From Ascocoryne sarcoides NRRL 50072 (lineage: Eukaryota > Ascomycota > Leotiomycetes > Helotiales > Gelatinodiscaceae), in the NCBI GenBank assembly GCA_000328965.1, contig KB205942.1:496001-560000 (forward strand): a stretch of DNA of 64,000 nt, written 5' to 3'. Below the pieces are notes generated by a model. The model saw nothing but the letters and a program-made list of their open reading frames with translations. It was not told the origin of the DNA and searched no databases. Made by a program: the position numbers and the translations under genes. Position 1 is the first letter of the stretch. The number at the start of each line of letters is the position of its first letter. This document shows, piece by piece, positions 21,958 to 35,400 of this stretch.

Positions 21958-23622
21958 GCCGCAATCAATTAAAAATGGTTCTAAAAGTCCTGAGCCTAAA
22001 TCTTCAAATAAGAACTAGAGAAAAGGTTCTTCACATTCAGATATCTCACTTCCTACACTACGTGCCTCTCCTTATCTCACAGAAGCAACACATTTGTAAA
22101 GTATGACGTGAGTTTCTTTGGACTCGAATTCTATTCACTTTAATAGAGTTATTATTTATATATTTACACATCTTACTTCACACATTCCACCCAATACTTG
22201 TCATTGCTATACATCATAATAAAGGTATGCTCCACCTTAACTAACGGACTCCAACTTGTCTTGAGAACGAAGGAGGTTTCAAATTATACCTAGCTCCAAA
22301 TCTCTCCTTAATTTTATATTTGAATTCTGTGCCGGATTGCGAACTAGTGCTGTTATACGCTAGTTATATAGGTTGGGTTTTGCACGCTAGGGAAGCTACT
22401 TGATATTTTGATAACACAAGGCATAGATAACAGCACTTTGACAGATGACAGAAGTGTAATAAAAGTGCAACTTTTAAATTCTATGGCAAAACACATTGGC
22501 GAGAATGAATTAAGCTCAGCTGTAGTGATTACGTCTATATTTGTTCCAGTAAGAGGTGTTTGCTTCTTTCGGAGAAAACGACTTAGATCATGAGATCATT
22601 TATGAAACTTCTCTCATTTTCTCCGGCATGTTTGAAATGAAACTGGGAATATATTTTAACTAACTAACTAACTAACGAGTTTATATATTAGATAAAAAGA
22701 GTGGTATAGCATTTGTGGATATTAAATGAGGTGAAAAGGGTGAGGTGAGAGGTAGTGAATAGAGCCGAGTGAATAGAGTGAATTAATAAAGCGAAGGGGG
22801 ACCTGAATATAAAAAGCAATGAAATCCCCGTAGGATTGCTTTCTTCACAGTCCAACTACTATACTAGTTGACCTTGAGACCGGAATTTGGGTTTTGAGCA
22901 AACTAAGAGGATTCCCGCACGTGTACTTAGCAACACTGCCATGGTACGTTTCTTTTCTGAATAAAATTTTAGATGTAATACAATAAATCGACGAAGTGAC
23001 GCTTCTTCAATTTCGATAGTAGAAAGGAAAGAAGTGACAAAAGAGAAATAAAAATCGTGCTGAAGAAAGAACAGTAGATTCTCTCTGTTTGCCTGGTGTT
23101 CAGACACCAGTCGCATCTTCTACCTTTCCCTTGACCGAGTTCACGAAGAATATAAGCCAGCCCAACGAGATCGTTGAGAGGTTACTACTTTTAGGAAAAA
23201 TACGAGGAATCAATCGACGCTCTCTCATGTGAATCATCCTTTTGTCTTAAGAAGTGTTGATGTGTCGAGACGCTTTGGTACTTATGAGGTTTTAACGAGC
23301 TAATAACTCGGCCAGGCACTCTTTCACTTCTTTGACAGCTAGGTGCACCTCGATGGTTATAATCCTGTCTAAGGCTTACAAAAACCACCGCTTAAAATTG
23401 GGAAGCAGGAACCCACCAATATTAGCCTTGGACACGGGAAACCTGACTGTATATATTATCATGATTCATTGTGCCTACAGCACTCCTAAATTACTAAATA
23501 GTGGGGTTACCTCGACCCTTGGGTCGGATTATTTTCCTTCTGGCTGTCCTGGGCCTTCCTTCAGGCTACCAGCCTGGAATTTTTGAATGGTGATAAAGAC
23601 GTCATGCTAAATGTGAACTATC
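21958..23622. other. AT-rich intergenic between convergent genes
   Basis: A 1.66 kb stretch of AT-rich sequence with short random ORFs. It includes a TAAC tandem repeat at 22667-22686. No gene, RNA or transposon end was recognised. Confidence 0.5.
22667..22686. repeat. TAAC tetranucleotide repeat, five copies
   Basis: Five perfect TAAC units in AT-rich spacer. A simple microsatellite. Confidence 0.85.
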
Positions 23623-24651
23623 TCAATCTTCTGGTAGAACATCTCCAGCCTTCAATCCCATCTCCTCCCCCACCCTTCTTACAACGCTTTTCAAAGCAGA
23701 ACAAGCTGGGCTATCAGGCCAGGCATCGAAGAAGCTTTCGCCGTAGTCGCAAGCCATGCCTATTCTGGGGTCTAGAGGTACAGCGCCGAGAAAAGGAATC
23801 TCCATCTCTTTGGCCAGAGCCCTGGCTCCGCCAGTTGTTGCTTGAAAAATCTGACTCTGGTGTGTACATTTCGGACACACAAATCCAGACATATTCTCCA
23901 CAATGCCGAGTACCTTGATGCCAGCCTTGCGGCAGAAATCAATCTCCTTCCGCACATCTAGAAGTGCCACCTCTTGTGGTGTTGTAACTACAACTGCCCC
24001 GTCCACTCCACTTTCCTTCAAGAAAGAATTCACACTCAAATGTTCATCACTGGTTCCTGGAGGGGTGTCCACCAGCAAAAAGTCCAAATCGCCCCACTCA
24101 ACATCCTTTAAGAACTGCTTGATCAACCCGTTCTTCTTCGGGCCCCTCCAAATGACGGCATCGTCTCTATTCGGTAGCATAAACTGCACACTCATAACCC
24201 CCAAGTTCTCCATCACCCAAACCGGGCTCCACCCCGCACCACTAACATGTATCGTCTCAGCCTCGACTCCCATCATCTTCGGTATACTCGGCCCGCAAAT
24301 ATCCGTATCCATAATCCCAACTGTATTCTCCTCGTTCACTGCGAATGCATGCCCGAGCAGGGAGGTAAAGGTAGATTTCCCAACGCCACCTTTACCTGAC
24401 AAGATCAACACCTTATGTTTTATTCCTGAGAGACGCGCAGTGATGGCGGGGATATCGGGATCCGGCCCTTTCGGCGCGGAGGCACATATGGCCTGGTTTG
24501 GGCAGCCGGCGCAGGAGTCTGCTTTGCCTGCAGCTTCAGATTCTGGGCCAGGGCAATGCTCTGGTTCGGGGGCGACGAGTTTTGGGGCGGTTTTGAGGGG
24601 GTTGGAGAGGACGTCTTGGACGTTATCGGGAACCTCGAGAGAGGGCGCCAT
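23623..24651 (-). CDS. NBP35: cytosolic Fe-S assembly P-loop ATPase Nbp35
   Basis: Scaffold ATPase of the cytosolic iron-sulfur assembly machinery; with Cfd1 it builds 4Fe-4S clusters for cytosolic and nuclear proteins. A single exon encodes 342 aa. The N-terminal cluster site has Cys at about 33, 47, 50 and 56 (C-x13-C-x2-C-x5-C), the Nbp35 hallmark. The deviant Walker A GKGGVGKST is near 86-94, followed by MDTDICGPSIPKMMGV and VDTPPGTSDEHL. The CPKC pair near residue 265 is the second cluster-binding motif. Length and order match yeast and human homologues (NBP35/NUBP1). A 252-aa frame on the other strand is a shadow. It lies 1.75 kb from the 3' end of the siderophore synthetase, which may be coincidence. 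Confidence 0.97.
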   Translation of the reverse strand: MAPSLEVPDNVQDVLSNPLKTAPKLVAPEPEHCPGPESEAAGKADSCAGCPNQAICASAPKGPDPDIPAITARLSGIKHKVLILSGKGGVGKSTFTSLLGHAFAVNEENTVGIMDTDICGPSIPKMMGVEAETIHVSGAGWSPVWVMENLGVMSVQFMLPNRDDAVIWRGPKKNGLIKQFLKDVEWGDLDFLLVDTPPGTSDEHLSVNSFLKESGVDGAVVVTTPQEVALLDVRKEIDFCRKAGIKVLGIVENMSGFVCPKCTHQSQIFQATTGGARALAKEMEIPFLGAVPLDPRIGMACDYGESFFDAWPDSPACSALKSVVRRVGEEMGLKAGDVLPED

Positions 24652-25261
24652 GGCTGGATGAGAGAATCGAGAATTGGGATTTGAGAAAAGAAGATACTTA
24701 GCAAGAGATGGAGGAAATTCAAATTTATTACCAAGCAGTAGTCAAGTAGCGCCGAATCTAGGAACGCTAATTTGGGAAGGCGGTCAGGCGGTGAAGTATA
24801 CATTCGGCAGAATACTGGACCCCGCTTATTTTTCCTGTAGCTGGTTCGTAATAACCCAAAGAAGAGGCAAAATCAATACAAATATTGGAAGTTCTCTTAT
24901 TTGGTAATCTTTCTCTTAAACTTTGAGCCTTCATCGATGTAATAAGGACTCTGACTCTGGGGATGTCAATTGTCGACAAGCTGTTAGACTCCGCTCTATG
25001 GTATGCATACCATTTAGCGCTAATCCCCCCTCCCAATAACAACATTCTAGCCCAAGACATCAAAGAGCCGACCGCCGGTAATAGTAATGACCTGATTTCC
25101 TCACTCGCGATGGCTTTGAATATGCTGGTCGTCGGCAGTAATATCTAGGCAAGTCGGATAGGTGTGACTACCCCCCTACTCAAGATATTGATTGGCGCTA
25201 CTTATTCAATCATAAATAAGAGCACTAAGCAATACTAGTGTTGTGCTATTCTTGCCTTTGA
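24652..25261. other. intergenic, no gene seen
   Basis: The promoter side of NBP35 and the 3' side of the broken DUF7770-like gene. Only short ORFs. Confidence 0.5.
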
Positions 25262-25794
25262 TCATAAAACTCCTTGAAACCTAATGCAGCTCAACTGGCT
25301 TTTTGGTTCTCGAATCCAAGAATTGCAAGTGCGGCATAAATGTGTAGAACATCCTTCAGGGATGAAACCTGCTTCCCCGAGATCTCGTATCACAGTATAG
25401 CTAGACCACCCCAACACGTCATTAATTGCGATGTAGAACTTTGCAGAACCTACCACCAATGCTGACAACCAGATCCTCCTCCGGGAAATCTAAACTGGTG
25501 ACGATGAAGCGTGGCCACCACCAAGGCGTAGATATTGTTAACTGTTATTCGAGAGATTTAACCGCGGTACGAGAGAGCACTGTCTAAGACTTGGTATTGA
25601 CAGACCTTCGTCTCTAATTTGCTAACCGGGTCGCCGGGCGTTGCTCGCATATTCATGCGGATGGATTGTCCGTATGGGAGAAGGAGGTAGATCGACCAGT
25701 GGTTTTCGCTTACACCGTCCCCAAGATCTGGCGAAGAATGCGACATTACTCGAACGCAATATGTAATAGCATTGCCAAAAGAATAGCTGGCCAT
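25262..25794 (-). pseudogene. DUF7770-like gene with one premature stop
   Basis: Two blocks, 25454-25794 and 25262-25400, join across a 53-bp GT-AG intron in phase (480 nt in total). The frame reads CVRVMSHSSP, SENHWSIYLLL, QSIRMNMRA, then after the break FRFPGGGSGCQHW, and across the splice CYTVIRDLGEAGFIPEG. This succession resembles the fungal DUF7770 family of unknown function (recognition from memory). The only lesion is a TAA at 25558-25560 that interrupts an otherwise open frame on both sides; CAA to TAA would be a C-to-T change in a CpA context. The gene is either recently dead, read through, or truncated to 78 aa. It is one of the few elements between NBP35 and sidC. Confidence 0.65.
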
Positions 25795-26401
25795 TTGCCT
25801 TGCTCATGGATCTGCCGCGCATCTACGTGACAATTACTGGGCTCTCTAGCCTGGAGCATGAATCATCCCCTCCCCAAGTAATATTAACTGTTTACATATC
25901 GCCCTGAATTAACATTCATGAAATAACTGAAAGCTCAAAAATTTATTCTATTCTTTTATCCTATAATAGCGTCAACCTTTATTCAATCCTAGTAGTTTTA
26001 AGTGCTCAAATCAAACGTCTAAAGCTAGATTTTTGACATTACAAGTACAGGTTTACCCAAACATCTTGCGATTTTTGAGAGTTGTAATTAGTATGCAAGT
26101 GAATAGGCATTGGTAGAACTTGCTGCGAACCCTCAAGGGCTTGCGAGGAATCACTTATAAGAAGCCGTAAGAATCGGTTACAACGATCCGGGTAACAACC
26201 CCAACAGGCTCCACATTAATATCCGACCTATACCCGATACCCCACATCCGACCCGACAGAAATCAGCACTTCAGCCGGATATTGACTCTCATTCTAATAA
26301 CCATTTTCTCTTCGCCTCATTTATACACAGATATCTCTATGGTATGTCCCATCTCATCTCTATTGTGCGATACACGAACCAGCTTTAGACAAATAAAATC
26401 C
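25795..26401. other. intergenic, no gene seen
   Basis: AT-rich upstream flank of the DUF7770-like gene and downstream flank of the siderophore synthetase. Short ORFs in 26.28-26.55 kb are shadows of the last synthetase exon. Confidence 0.5.
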
Positions 26402-29400
26402 TCACTCCGCTCCCTCCACCTTCACATTCTCCCGCCACTTCCCCAAAAGATTCTCAATAAATACCCCCGCGTCTATAACCCCCATAATATCCTCCGGTGC
26501 AAAGACGCCCACGTCAACCTCGCCCTTCTCTTGCGTATATCTCAGCTCTAAATCTAGACTCGGCTATATTGAGCGCAACGAATTAGTTTCTCTTCCTTCT
26601 CTCTAAACCCAGACCTTCACACTCTCAAGTCTACAAAGGAGCAAAGTGAAAAGAAACCCAAAACTTACCAAATAAGCCTCCCACTTCCCACCCCTCGGAA
26701 CCTCTACCATCCCCTCCACAAAACAATCTTCCACAATCTCCGCCCTTGCCTCCAGATCCAGCATGGACGCCCATTCTCCTTCCTGCAGCTTCTCTTTTCC
26801 CCTATTCACCACCCCTGCCCCAAACTCCCCGGAAGACTTCAGTATGTTCACAAATAATTCCACCCTCACACCTGTCCACTCATAGATCTGCTCTAAGCTT
26901 GCGCCCACCATCTCCGCCTCGCTGATCCTTAGCAAATCCCTCTGAACCTCCTTCGCCAGCTCAGTAACACTGCGTGATAACGGGTCGCAAACTAAGAGCG
27001 GAAGAAGATTCAGCGTCGGTGCCGTGAGCGTTGATAAGTCCTCTCCAAACGGAGCGCGGTTGGCCAGGTACACGCCTAAAACAATATTCGATACTGAAAG
27101 CGAGGGCGTATTAATCTCAACCAGCTTCTTCTCGGCACAAATTTTTGCGATCGACGCTAGGAACATGGCATCAACAGTCACCCCAGCCTCCCTCGCCAGC
27201 ACTCCAACCCGATTCCCAATCACATTCTGGGGCTGGAATGCCTCAGTCCGACGATTACACCTCGCCTTCTCCGGGCTGCTCGAGCCCATTACCTTCCTCT
27301 CCCGATCCTCAACATCCCCGAGATATGCTAGCCACTTCGCCTTCGTCTCCTCCTCCGCTGCGGCTGCTATCGTCCGCGCCACAAACTCTTTGAAGCCCCC
27401 CCTTAGCGTCTTCGCTAACGTGCGGCCTTGGTAGAGCATCTGTAATTCCTCAAGCAAGATTGGAATACTAACACCATCATACAACGCATGATGCACCACA
27501 AATCCCAGAAACACCGTATCCAAACTCTCCACCTCCTCGACAAGCAGATTAACCGGCGGCAGTCTCAAGTCCGGTTTATTCTTCCGGATCAGAGCCCCCT
27601 GATCTTGATTATCCTTCAAATACACAACCTCATTCGGCGGATCCTTGAATACGACTTGCATAATCTTCCCACCGACCTCGATAAACCCCGTACGAATAAT
27701 ATCATGCCTCACAAGCAATTCCTTCCAGGCAGCTTCCAGCTTCGCTTTGTCGAGAGGACCATGCAGCGCAAACTGGAAGGTCTGCTGAAACATAGCTCCT
27801 CGCGTAGCCTGCCACTTCCGAATCATGTACAGCTCCCCAGCCGTGACAGGTAAAACCGCCTCCACACTTCCAACCTCCTTCTCTAGACTTTCAAGCTTAG
27901 ACGAGAGATCCAGATGCGAGAGGGCCTTGGATAGTATCCTGTCCACATCTAGAGAACTTTCGCTCTCCTTCTGGTTTGAGCTCATTGCACATCTCGCTAT
28001 CCCAACCACGGTCTGTTCCCGCAGGATATCCCCTACACTAATCTTAATTCCCTGTTTCTTCAACAGTGCAGGGAGTTTGAGGACTAAGATCGAGTCAAGG
28101 CCAAGATGAAAGATCGTTGAATCCTTTCGAATGGAGTCCTCAGCCACACCCGAAAGTTCATGTAGCGTTTTCCGAACAGTAACCTCCACATCCGACCACT
28201 CGTCGCTCGCCGACTCCACAACCCTCACTCCATTTTCCTTGAGTTGGCGTTCCACTATCTTAAACTTCGAAAGACCACAAACAGAAACGCCCTCCTCATC
28301 AGAAACAATGGTCTGCTCTTCTGGACTCCCCACAATCCTCTCCAGAACCGCCTCCAACCTATCAATAATCCCCTCTGTCTCTTCTTTACTGCAAGCACTC
28401 AATTTACACTTCGTCGTCCAAGTCACAAACTCATTCCCGACCACCTCCATCTCCACACAAACCGGAAACTCAACATCGGACTCCCCAGACACATTCACAT
28501 ACAACGCACCTCCCTCCTCTTTCCCAATTTCCCTCCGGCCCTGATAAATAAACAACGTATCAAACAACCTCCTCTCGCCCTCACCTTCTCCCCCCTTTCT
28601 CCTCCCGCCTAATCCTAGAACCTGCGCCCTCCCTAGCGGAAAATGCTGAAAGGCCCGAACCGCATCTCCAACCCCCTGTACGTACCCCGCCATCTCCCTC
28701 AGGCTCCCATGCACTACCGCCCTCACCGCAACCGTATTCATCAGCGGGAACATCACCTCGCCCGCCCCCTCCGCGCCGTCCCGACATGATAGCACGGTTC
28801 CAAACACCACATCTAGCCGGCCCACCAGACTAGCCAGTACCAGCGCCCAGCACGTCTGGCCCAGTGTTTGCATTGTGATCTTCGAGGTCCTGCAAAACGA
28901 CTCGATCTTACTGAGCGGGATCTTAGACTGTCTCTCGATCGTCAGAGACGCATTCGGGTCTTCGCCATCGGAAAGCTGCCTACGAAGAAATGTGCCCAGG
29001 GGAAGGTCTGTCAATGTCGTCTTCCAGAAATGTTCAGCCTCAGCTGTGGTTGAATCAAACACTTCCTCCAAGAACGGCATGAAATCCGGTCGAACCAATA
29101 ATGCGCCCTGATAAGCTCTCTTAATATCTTCGTGAAGTGCTTGAAGCGAAGTCCCATCATAGAGGGCATGAGAAATAGCCATGGCCAAGTAATTTGTCTT
29201 TCCAACCGAAAAGCACCTTGCTTGCAACAACGCCTTGTTCTCAGCGGCAGCTACCTTCGACTCTGCCTTGAACCGTTTCATGAAGCTCTCGAAACTCTGA
29301 GCTCCCTCTAATTTAGATCCCTCTGCTCCCTCAGGTGAGAGGGCAATATCTCTGTGAACCACTTGTGCAAAGCTAACAGGCAAGCTGGGTTCACTAATCT

Positions 29401-32400
29401 CGACAAACGTAGTTCGTAGTATTGACGATTGTCGAACAACACTTTTGATTCCAGCCATCAAACTTTCGGAATCAACCTCATCACTGAGCTTGAAACAATC
29501 CACACTGAAGTATCTTTCATACCCAGACTGCATCATCTCGTTGACCATACTTTGCTGCAGTGGTGTGGCAGGTAAGACGGCCTCCACATCCGAACCGAGA
29601 CCCTCGTTCTCTTGTAGACATTTCGTCAAAGCCTGACACATATCTACCAGCGAGCTGCTTCTTTTTGTCTTTGTACCATCCACCTTTGCTGAGATTCTCA
29701 AGATCATTTTATCAATGGTCTGAGATTTGATGATGGCACTGACTGGAATCTCAAGGCCCCTTTTCCTAAGCCGAGATGACAACTTAATCACATCAATGCT
29801 GTCCAACCCTAGTTCAAAGAAAGAAGAATTCGCATGCACCTTCTCCTCGTCGACACCTGCTAGGCCCCCAATTTCTTGTCTGATAATCCTAGCGTTTTCA
29901 TTCCCCACAAAGGATTCATCTGAAGGGGCCAAAGGAGTAGGATCCGATGCCACATGATTGCTCAACCCGTTCTCTTTCTCAATCGTATGTCCAACATCCT
30001 GATCGACAAGGACCAAATTCTTCCCCGATTCGATTAGAGTGCCGTTTAACGTCTGCGCAAACATGTCGAGAAGACCCGAAGCCCCGTCCTGAGTCACAAA
30101 CTTCCCCTGGGCAACAATAGTCAAGTCCAGCTTCTTACCATCAGAACTCAAATTTGCTTCCAAAGCTAGCGGATACTAAACCATCACCATGTCAGCATCA
30201 ATGCTACCCTCAACACACTCTTTCATTAAAGCTTACATCAGCCTTTTGCTCCCCGTCAACTATACTCAACAACCCTTTCTCAAAATCCGCCGGACGCTGA
30301 AATACAAACAATATATCAAACAACTGCTGTCCAGGTCTCGCCGGGCTCCACTTTTGAATATCTTTCAAAGGCGTATGCTGATAATCTTGCATCTTCATAT
30401 TAAACCCATGACACTGAGTAATAAGTTCCACGGCTGATAGTCCTCGCTCAACCTTCGTAAAAAAGGGTATGGTGTTGAACAAAGGACCAATAACCTTGTC
30501 TGCATCTTCGAAATCAATTGCTCGTCCAGAAGCAACCATCCCAATAGTAATATTAGATCCTACCACCGTTTGTAGAATCGAAAGCCAGACTGCCTGGATC
30601 ACAGCTTGAGGCGTAACACCTAACTGTTTGCGGAGCTTCTCGAGATCTTCAAGGTCAGCTATGCTGCTTGTAGCGACAATATCTGCAGGTGATTCCGAAA
30701 TGACTGGTAATGGCTGATGAGACCAGTCCTTCAGATGCGACGTCCAGAATTCCTGTGCACCCGGGAGCTTAACAAGTGGCCCATATGGCAGCGATGACGT
30801 GAACGAGGGTCCATAATCTATCTCTTCCAGGCTACGATACTCGTCGACCATGCGACGAAGTAACAAATTTAGACTATTTCCATCATACAGCCCATGGAAA
30901 ATACTGAATCTTAGAACACTTCTAAGCTGCAGCGAATACGGCATCTTCAGAGCAAGATACTTGTCTGCTGAAGCATAATCAACCGATTCCTCTTCCCAGC
31001 CATCCCTCAGCACAACTTGAGCAAAACCATCGTCAGTCGTCACAAATTTCGTTCGAAGCACCTCAAGTCTCGCAACGACCCGCCTCCAAGCACCGAGAAG
31101 TTTTTCTCTATCAACTTCTTCCTCAAAACGTAACACAAATGTGTTGAAATAGAGCGGCTGCTCACTCTCAAGGAATCGGTAAATCATCCCTTCCTGCACC
31201 GGCGTACATGGAACAATGCTTTCAATCAACTCACTATCCACCCCCAGCTCTTTACAAACGCCCACTCTATGTTTCTGCCCGAACGCAGCTATACGTTGAG
31301 ATGCAGCAACATATGCATTCTGACTGCTTTCGTCCGATCCGCTCCGATCAAGCAGAGCTTGAACGAGACTTCCAATAGACGGATTGCCCTTCACGAGAGA
31401 AAGCTTAGCATTCCTGAAGCCGCCATTCTGCAAAGAACGAGAGAACCCAATAATGGAGATTGAATCAAGCCCCAACTCAAAAATGTTGGAGCCCCGAGCT
31501 AATAGGGACATTTCAACCCCCATCGATTTTGCGATCACCTCCAGAGCTTTCCTCTCACTATCATTCCACTCCCTCACCTCCTGGCTGGAATAACTCAATC
31601 TCTGCAACTCCTCAATACTGAGTTGATTGTACATCGCAGCAAGTTGCTTCGAATCAGCCTTGTTATTTGCATTCAACGGCAGTGCCTTGATCGGAATAAA
31701 ATGCGTAGGGACCATGTACCCCGAGAGTTTTGATTTGCATGTATCTCTCATCGTTGCGATCAGAACCCCTTCATCTTTGTCTTTGTAATCTGCCGATAGG
31801 ACGAAGAATGTAACGAGCTGCTCCTTTTGCTGCATGCTATGCTTCAACACAAGAGTAACAACTTCTTGAATTCCACTCAAACTCTTCTTAATGACGGTAT
31901 TGATCTCACTGAGCTCGAGACGCTGGCCCCGCAACTTGACTTGATCATCGGCACGGCCGAGAAATAGGAAGCTCCCATCGTGTAGAATGCGGACGAGATC
32001 ACCAGTTCGATACACTCTCTGGTTCTTGAAGGATTTGAGAGTTGGGAATTTTGCAGCAGTTAGGTCTGGACGGTTGAGATACCCCTTCCCAACCAGCTTC
32101 CCAGAAACACACAACTCGCCAACGCCTCCCCTCAAAACCGGAATCTCTGTGCCCGGTTTTAAAACGAAGGTGCCTGCATTGACATACGCAGGCCCGATAT
32201 TCGCCGGCTTTCCATTTTTAGGGACTCGAGGGTACATTGTACATCCAATGGTAACTTCGGTCGGGCCATACCCATTGTAGATAACAGCATGTTCGCCCCA
32301 AGCATCCAGAATCTCTTGCTGCAGCTGCTCACCGCCTGTAATGAAAGCACCTTTGCACAAGGTAGGTACATCCTCAGGGCGCAATAACTTCGCAAGGCTT

Positions 32401-35400
32401 GGTGTGAGATCAATGTGTGTGATACTGAGGCTATTGATTGCCCCAGCAAGATCTTCGAATATCAAATCTCGAGGAGCAGATGCAACACATATGCCTACGC
32501 TCCAACTCCAAAATTGTTCCATGACACTGACATCAAAATGGAAAGAAGCAAACTGTAGGTACTTGGAATCCTTCCCCCAGTGACCAGCGAAGAGCTCGGA
32601 AAAGGCCAACATGAATTGAACAGTGTTTTCATGAGTAATGAGACATCCTTTTGGTGTTCCCGTCGTCCCTGATGTATACAAACAATAGGCAACATCATCT
32701 TGGACAATTTCTCTTGATAATGTTGGTTGCTTAGATGCGCAGTTTGTAAGCAAGTTAGGGGTATCGAGGTTGATCAAATCTACGTCTAGTACCGATTGAA
32801 GATTGAGTGCAGGTTTTCCAGAAGTCAGCACCAACCTGGCTCCCGAATCTGCCACTATATACTTCAAACGATCTGCAGGTGCGTTTGGATCCAAAGCAAC
32901 ATAAATACAGCCGGCTTTCAAGATACCAATAATGGCAAAAGAGGCTTCAGGGCATTTGTCAAAGCATATCGCAATCATTTGACCTGGAGAAATGCCTCTC
33001 TTTAGAAGAAGATCTGCAACCTTGTTTGCTTCCTGGTCGAGTTGACTGTAAGACCAAGACCGGCTCTCTAGATTCTTGGGATCGAGATTTGTTGCAAATT
33101 GAAGAGCAATCCTATCTGGCCACTCGATCGCCCCTGTTTGTACAAATTCATGAAGAAGCCTGACAGGGCTTGGAAGTATGCTTTCCTTCGCCGCTGTGAT
33201 AGATGTCAAATAGTTTGACACTGTTGAAAGTTCATCGCAGCGACCTTCGGGGGTAAATAGGGTGTCATGAAGTATAGCGTCATATTGTTTCAATAGGATT
33301 TCGGCATGCTCCACAGGGAACAAGTCCTCCCTGAAGGTTATGCGCAGTGTGACCTGCCCCGATTCTTCAGGCTGCACCTCTAAGGAGATAGCGTAGTCGA
33401 CAGATGCTTCCTCTTTAACTACTTCCCATGGCATAGTGAGTCTAGTTGCATTATTTGGAACTTTTTGGTAAGCGAAAAGTGTATCAAAGATCTTGCCTTC
33501 AGGATACCCGGCCCATTTCTGGATCGAAGTGAGAGGTGTGAATTGGTATTTGTGAAGTAGCGCATTTGCTTCCATAGTCTTTGATAAGAGCTCTTGATTG
33601 GTGCCAGTAACATTGCATTGAACAGGAAGGGTGACGATGCTTGGAAAAGCGATGCTGTCAGCATTCTCATGCACAGAACGGCCAGAAAGCGTCATTCCAA
33701 AGGTCGTAGAAGGTTCTCCAATATAGGCTGCGAGGATCTTAGCCCAAGAAGCTTGTGTGGCTGCCTGCATAGTAACTCCATTTTTCCTGCAACTTTCCTC
33801 GAGTTCTATGATCGTTGATTTGGAAGATATTTCCCGTACATGTGAAGTTACGCTTGTAACATGTAGAGGGGTCAGATCAGGAAAACGGTTAATCGTTATT
33901 TTATTCTCCTCTTTTCCCCAGAATTGCTGCTGGGCCTCAGTATTCTCTTCGCCTCTTTGAAGAATAGGCCCAAGGAGTAAATTGATGGATGAAGGTGTTG
34001 CATGTGACCCAGAAGCATATTCTCTTGCTACGTCTGAAAGGATTAACTGCATAGAGTGTGCGTCGTAAAGAGCATGATGGGCCGTAAATCTCAGTATTCT
34101 TTTCTTGCCATAGCAAAAATAAGATATACCCCATGGCCTAGAACCCAGCCGTTCTAAAATAGATGTTTGGCCCCAATCATCCTTCGTAAATTGTTTGTCG
34201 GTATTTCCTCCGCTTCTCCCATCATCCTCAAACCATGGAAAATTAAAGTCCTCCTTGCGATATGTGGCCATCACGAAAGGGTGCTTTGGATCGTCACTAG
34301 AAATGAATCCCGTCCTGAGCATCTCATGACTGTCTGAAACTGCTTTCCAAGCCTTCATGAGATTCGATAACTTCGTACCCGGTAGGCACTCGAACCATAC
34401 GCTATTCACATATTCTTGGCCGTTAGAATGAAGCGTTTGAGCAAGCATTCCTTGTTGGATATATGTGCATGGCCTAACAGACTCGATAGCGCGAGAGGCG
34501 AGACCGTTCTTTGAGCATATTGACTCTCTATGCTCTTTGTCAAAGGCTTCAAAATTATAGTCCAGGACAGGAGAACTGATGCTGCTTGCCTGAGTAAAAA
34601 AGCTACTCAGTTGTGAGATTGTTGGGTGTTCTAAAATATCACTCGCTAAAACATTGTGACCAATTTTCCGGAGACGAGCAGCAACCTGGACAGCGCTAAT
34701 ACTGTCAAGACCGAGCCGGAAGATACTCGTATCACGAGAGATTTTGTCTAATGGAACGTCTGTGAACTTAGATATGACATCTTGCAACTGCTTCTCCTCG
34801 ACTGACAAGGTCCCCGAAGATGTATTCTCATGTGATACACGCATCTCGGCTACTTCGCGAGTCTCGATGCTTTTCAAAATTTCTTCCGTCTCAGAGGCAG
34901 TAAGTAGTGGCCGCCGTGGGCTACGCAATCCATCATAGAATCTCTTGCGAAATAACTTGAGAAGCCGCAAGCCATCCCCGTCAGAAATAACAGAAGTATG
35001 CGAATGCAAAATAAATTCCAGATTGCCATCGTTTCGATGTGGTACCACCTCGCAAACAAGAGGAAAATCCATACTGCCTGAGTCGTCTAAAATCGACCAT
35101 ATGGAAAAGTCAAGATCTCCAGCTGGTTGTTGCAGAATAAGTAAAGAGTCGAAAAGGCGGAGGCCATCCGGGCTGAACTTTGACTGGATACGACGTAAAG
35201 GTGTTAAATGAAATGGAATAGAGTCAGCGTTGAAGTGTTGAAGTGTTCGAAATGCATCTAAGTATGACATATTGTGCACGTTTTGCAGCCGAGTGGGGAT
35301 TGTGTTGAAGCAAGGGGCGACAAGGCGCTCAATACCGTCTAGTGCTAAAGTTCGACCACTGACGACATTGCCGAAGCAGACATCTGTGTCTTGAACAAGT

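Noticed and set aside
23903..24661. 252-aa open frame on the plus strand opposite NBP35
   Set aside because: It is a shadow of a strongly conserved gene; its Ser/Thr/Pro composition follows from antisense of the NBP35 codons and no domain is present.
26603..30163. A separate 1186-aa NRPS gene next to a 3670-aa one
   Set aside because: A phase-preserving 61-bp GT-AG intron joins them within one condensation domain, and the ATG at 30163 is not a natural domain start.
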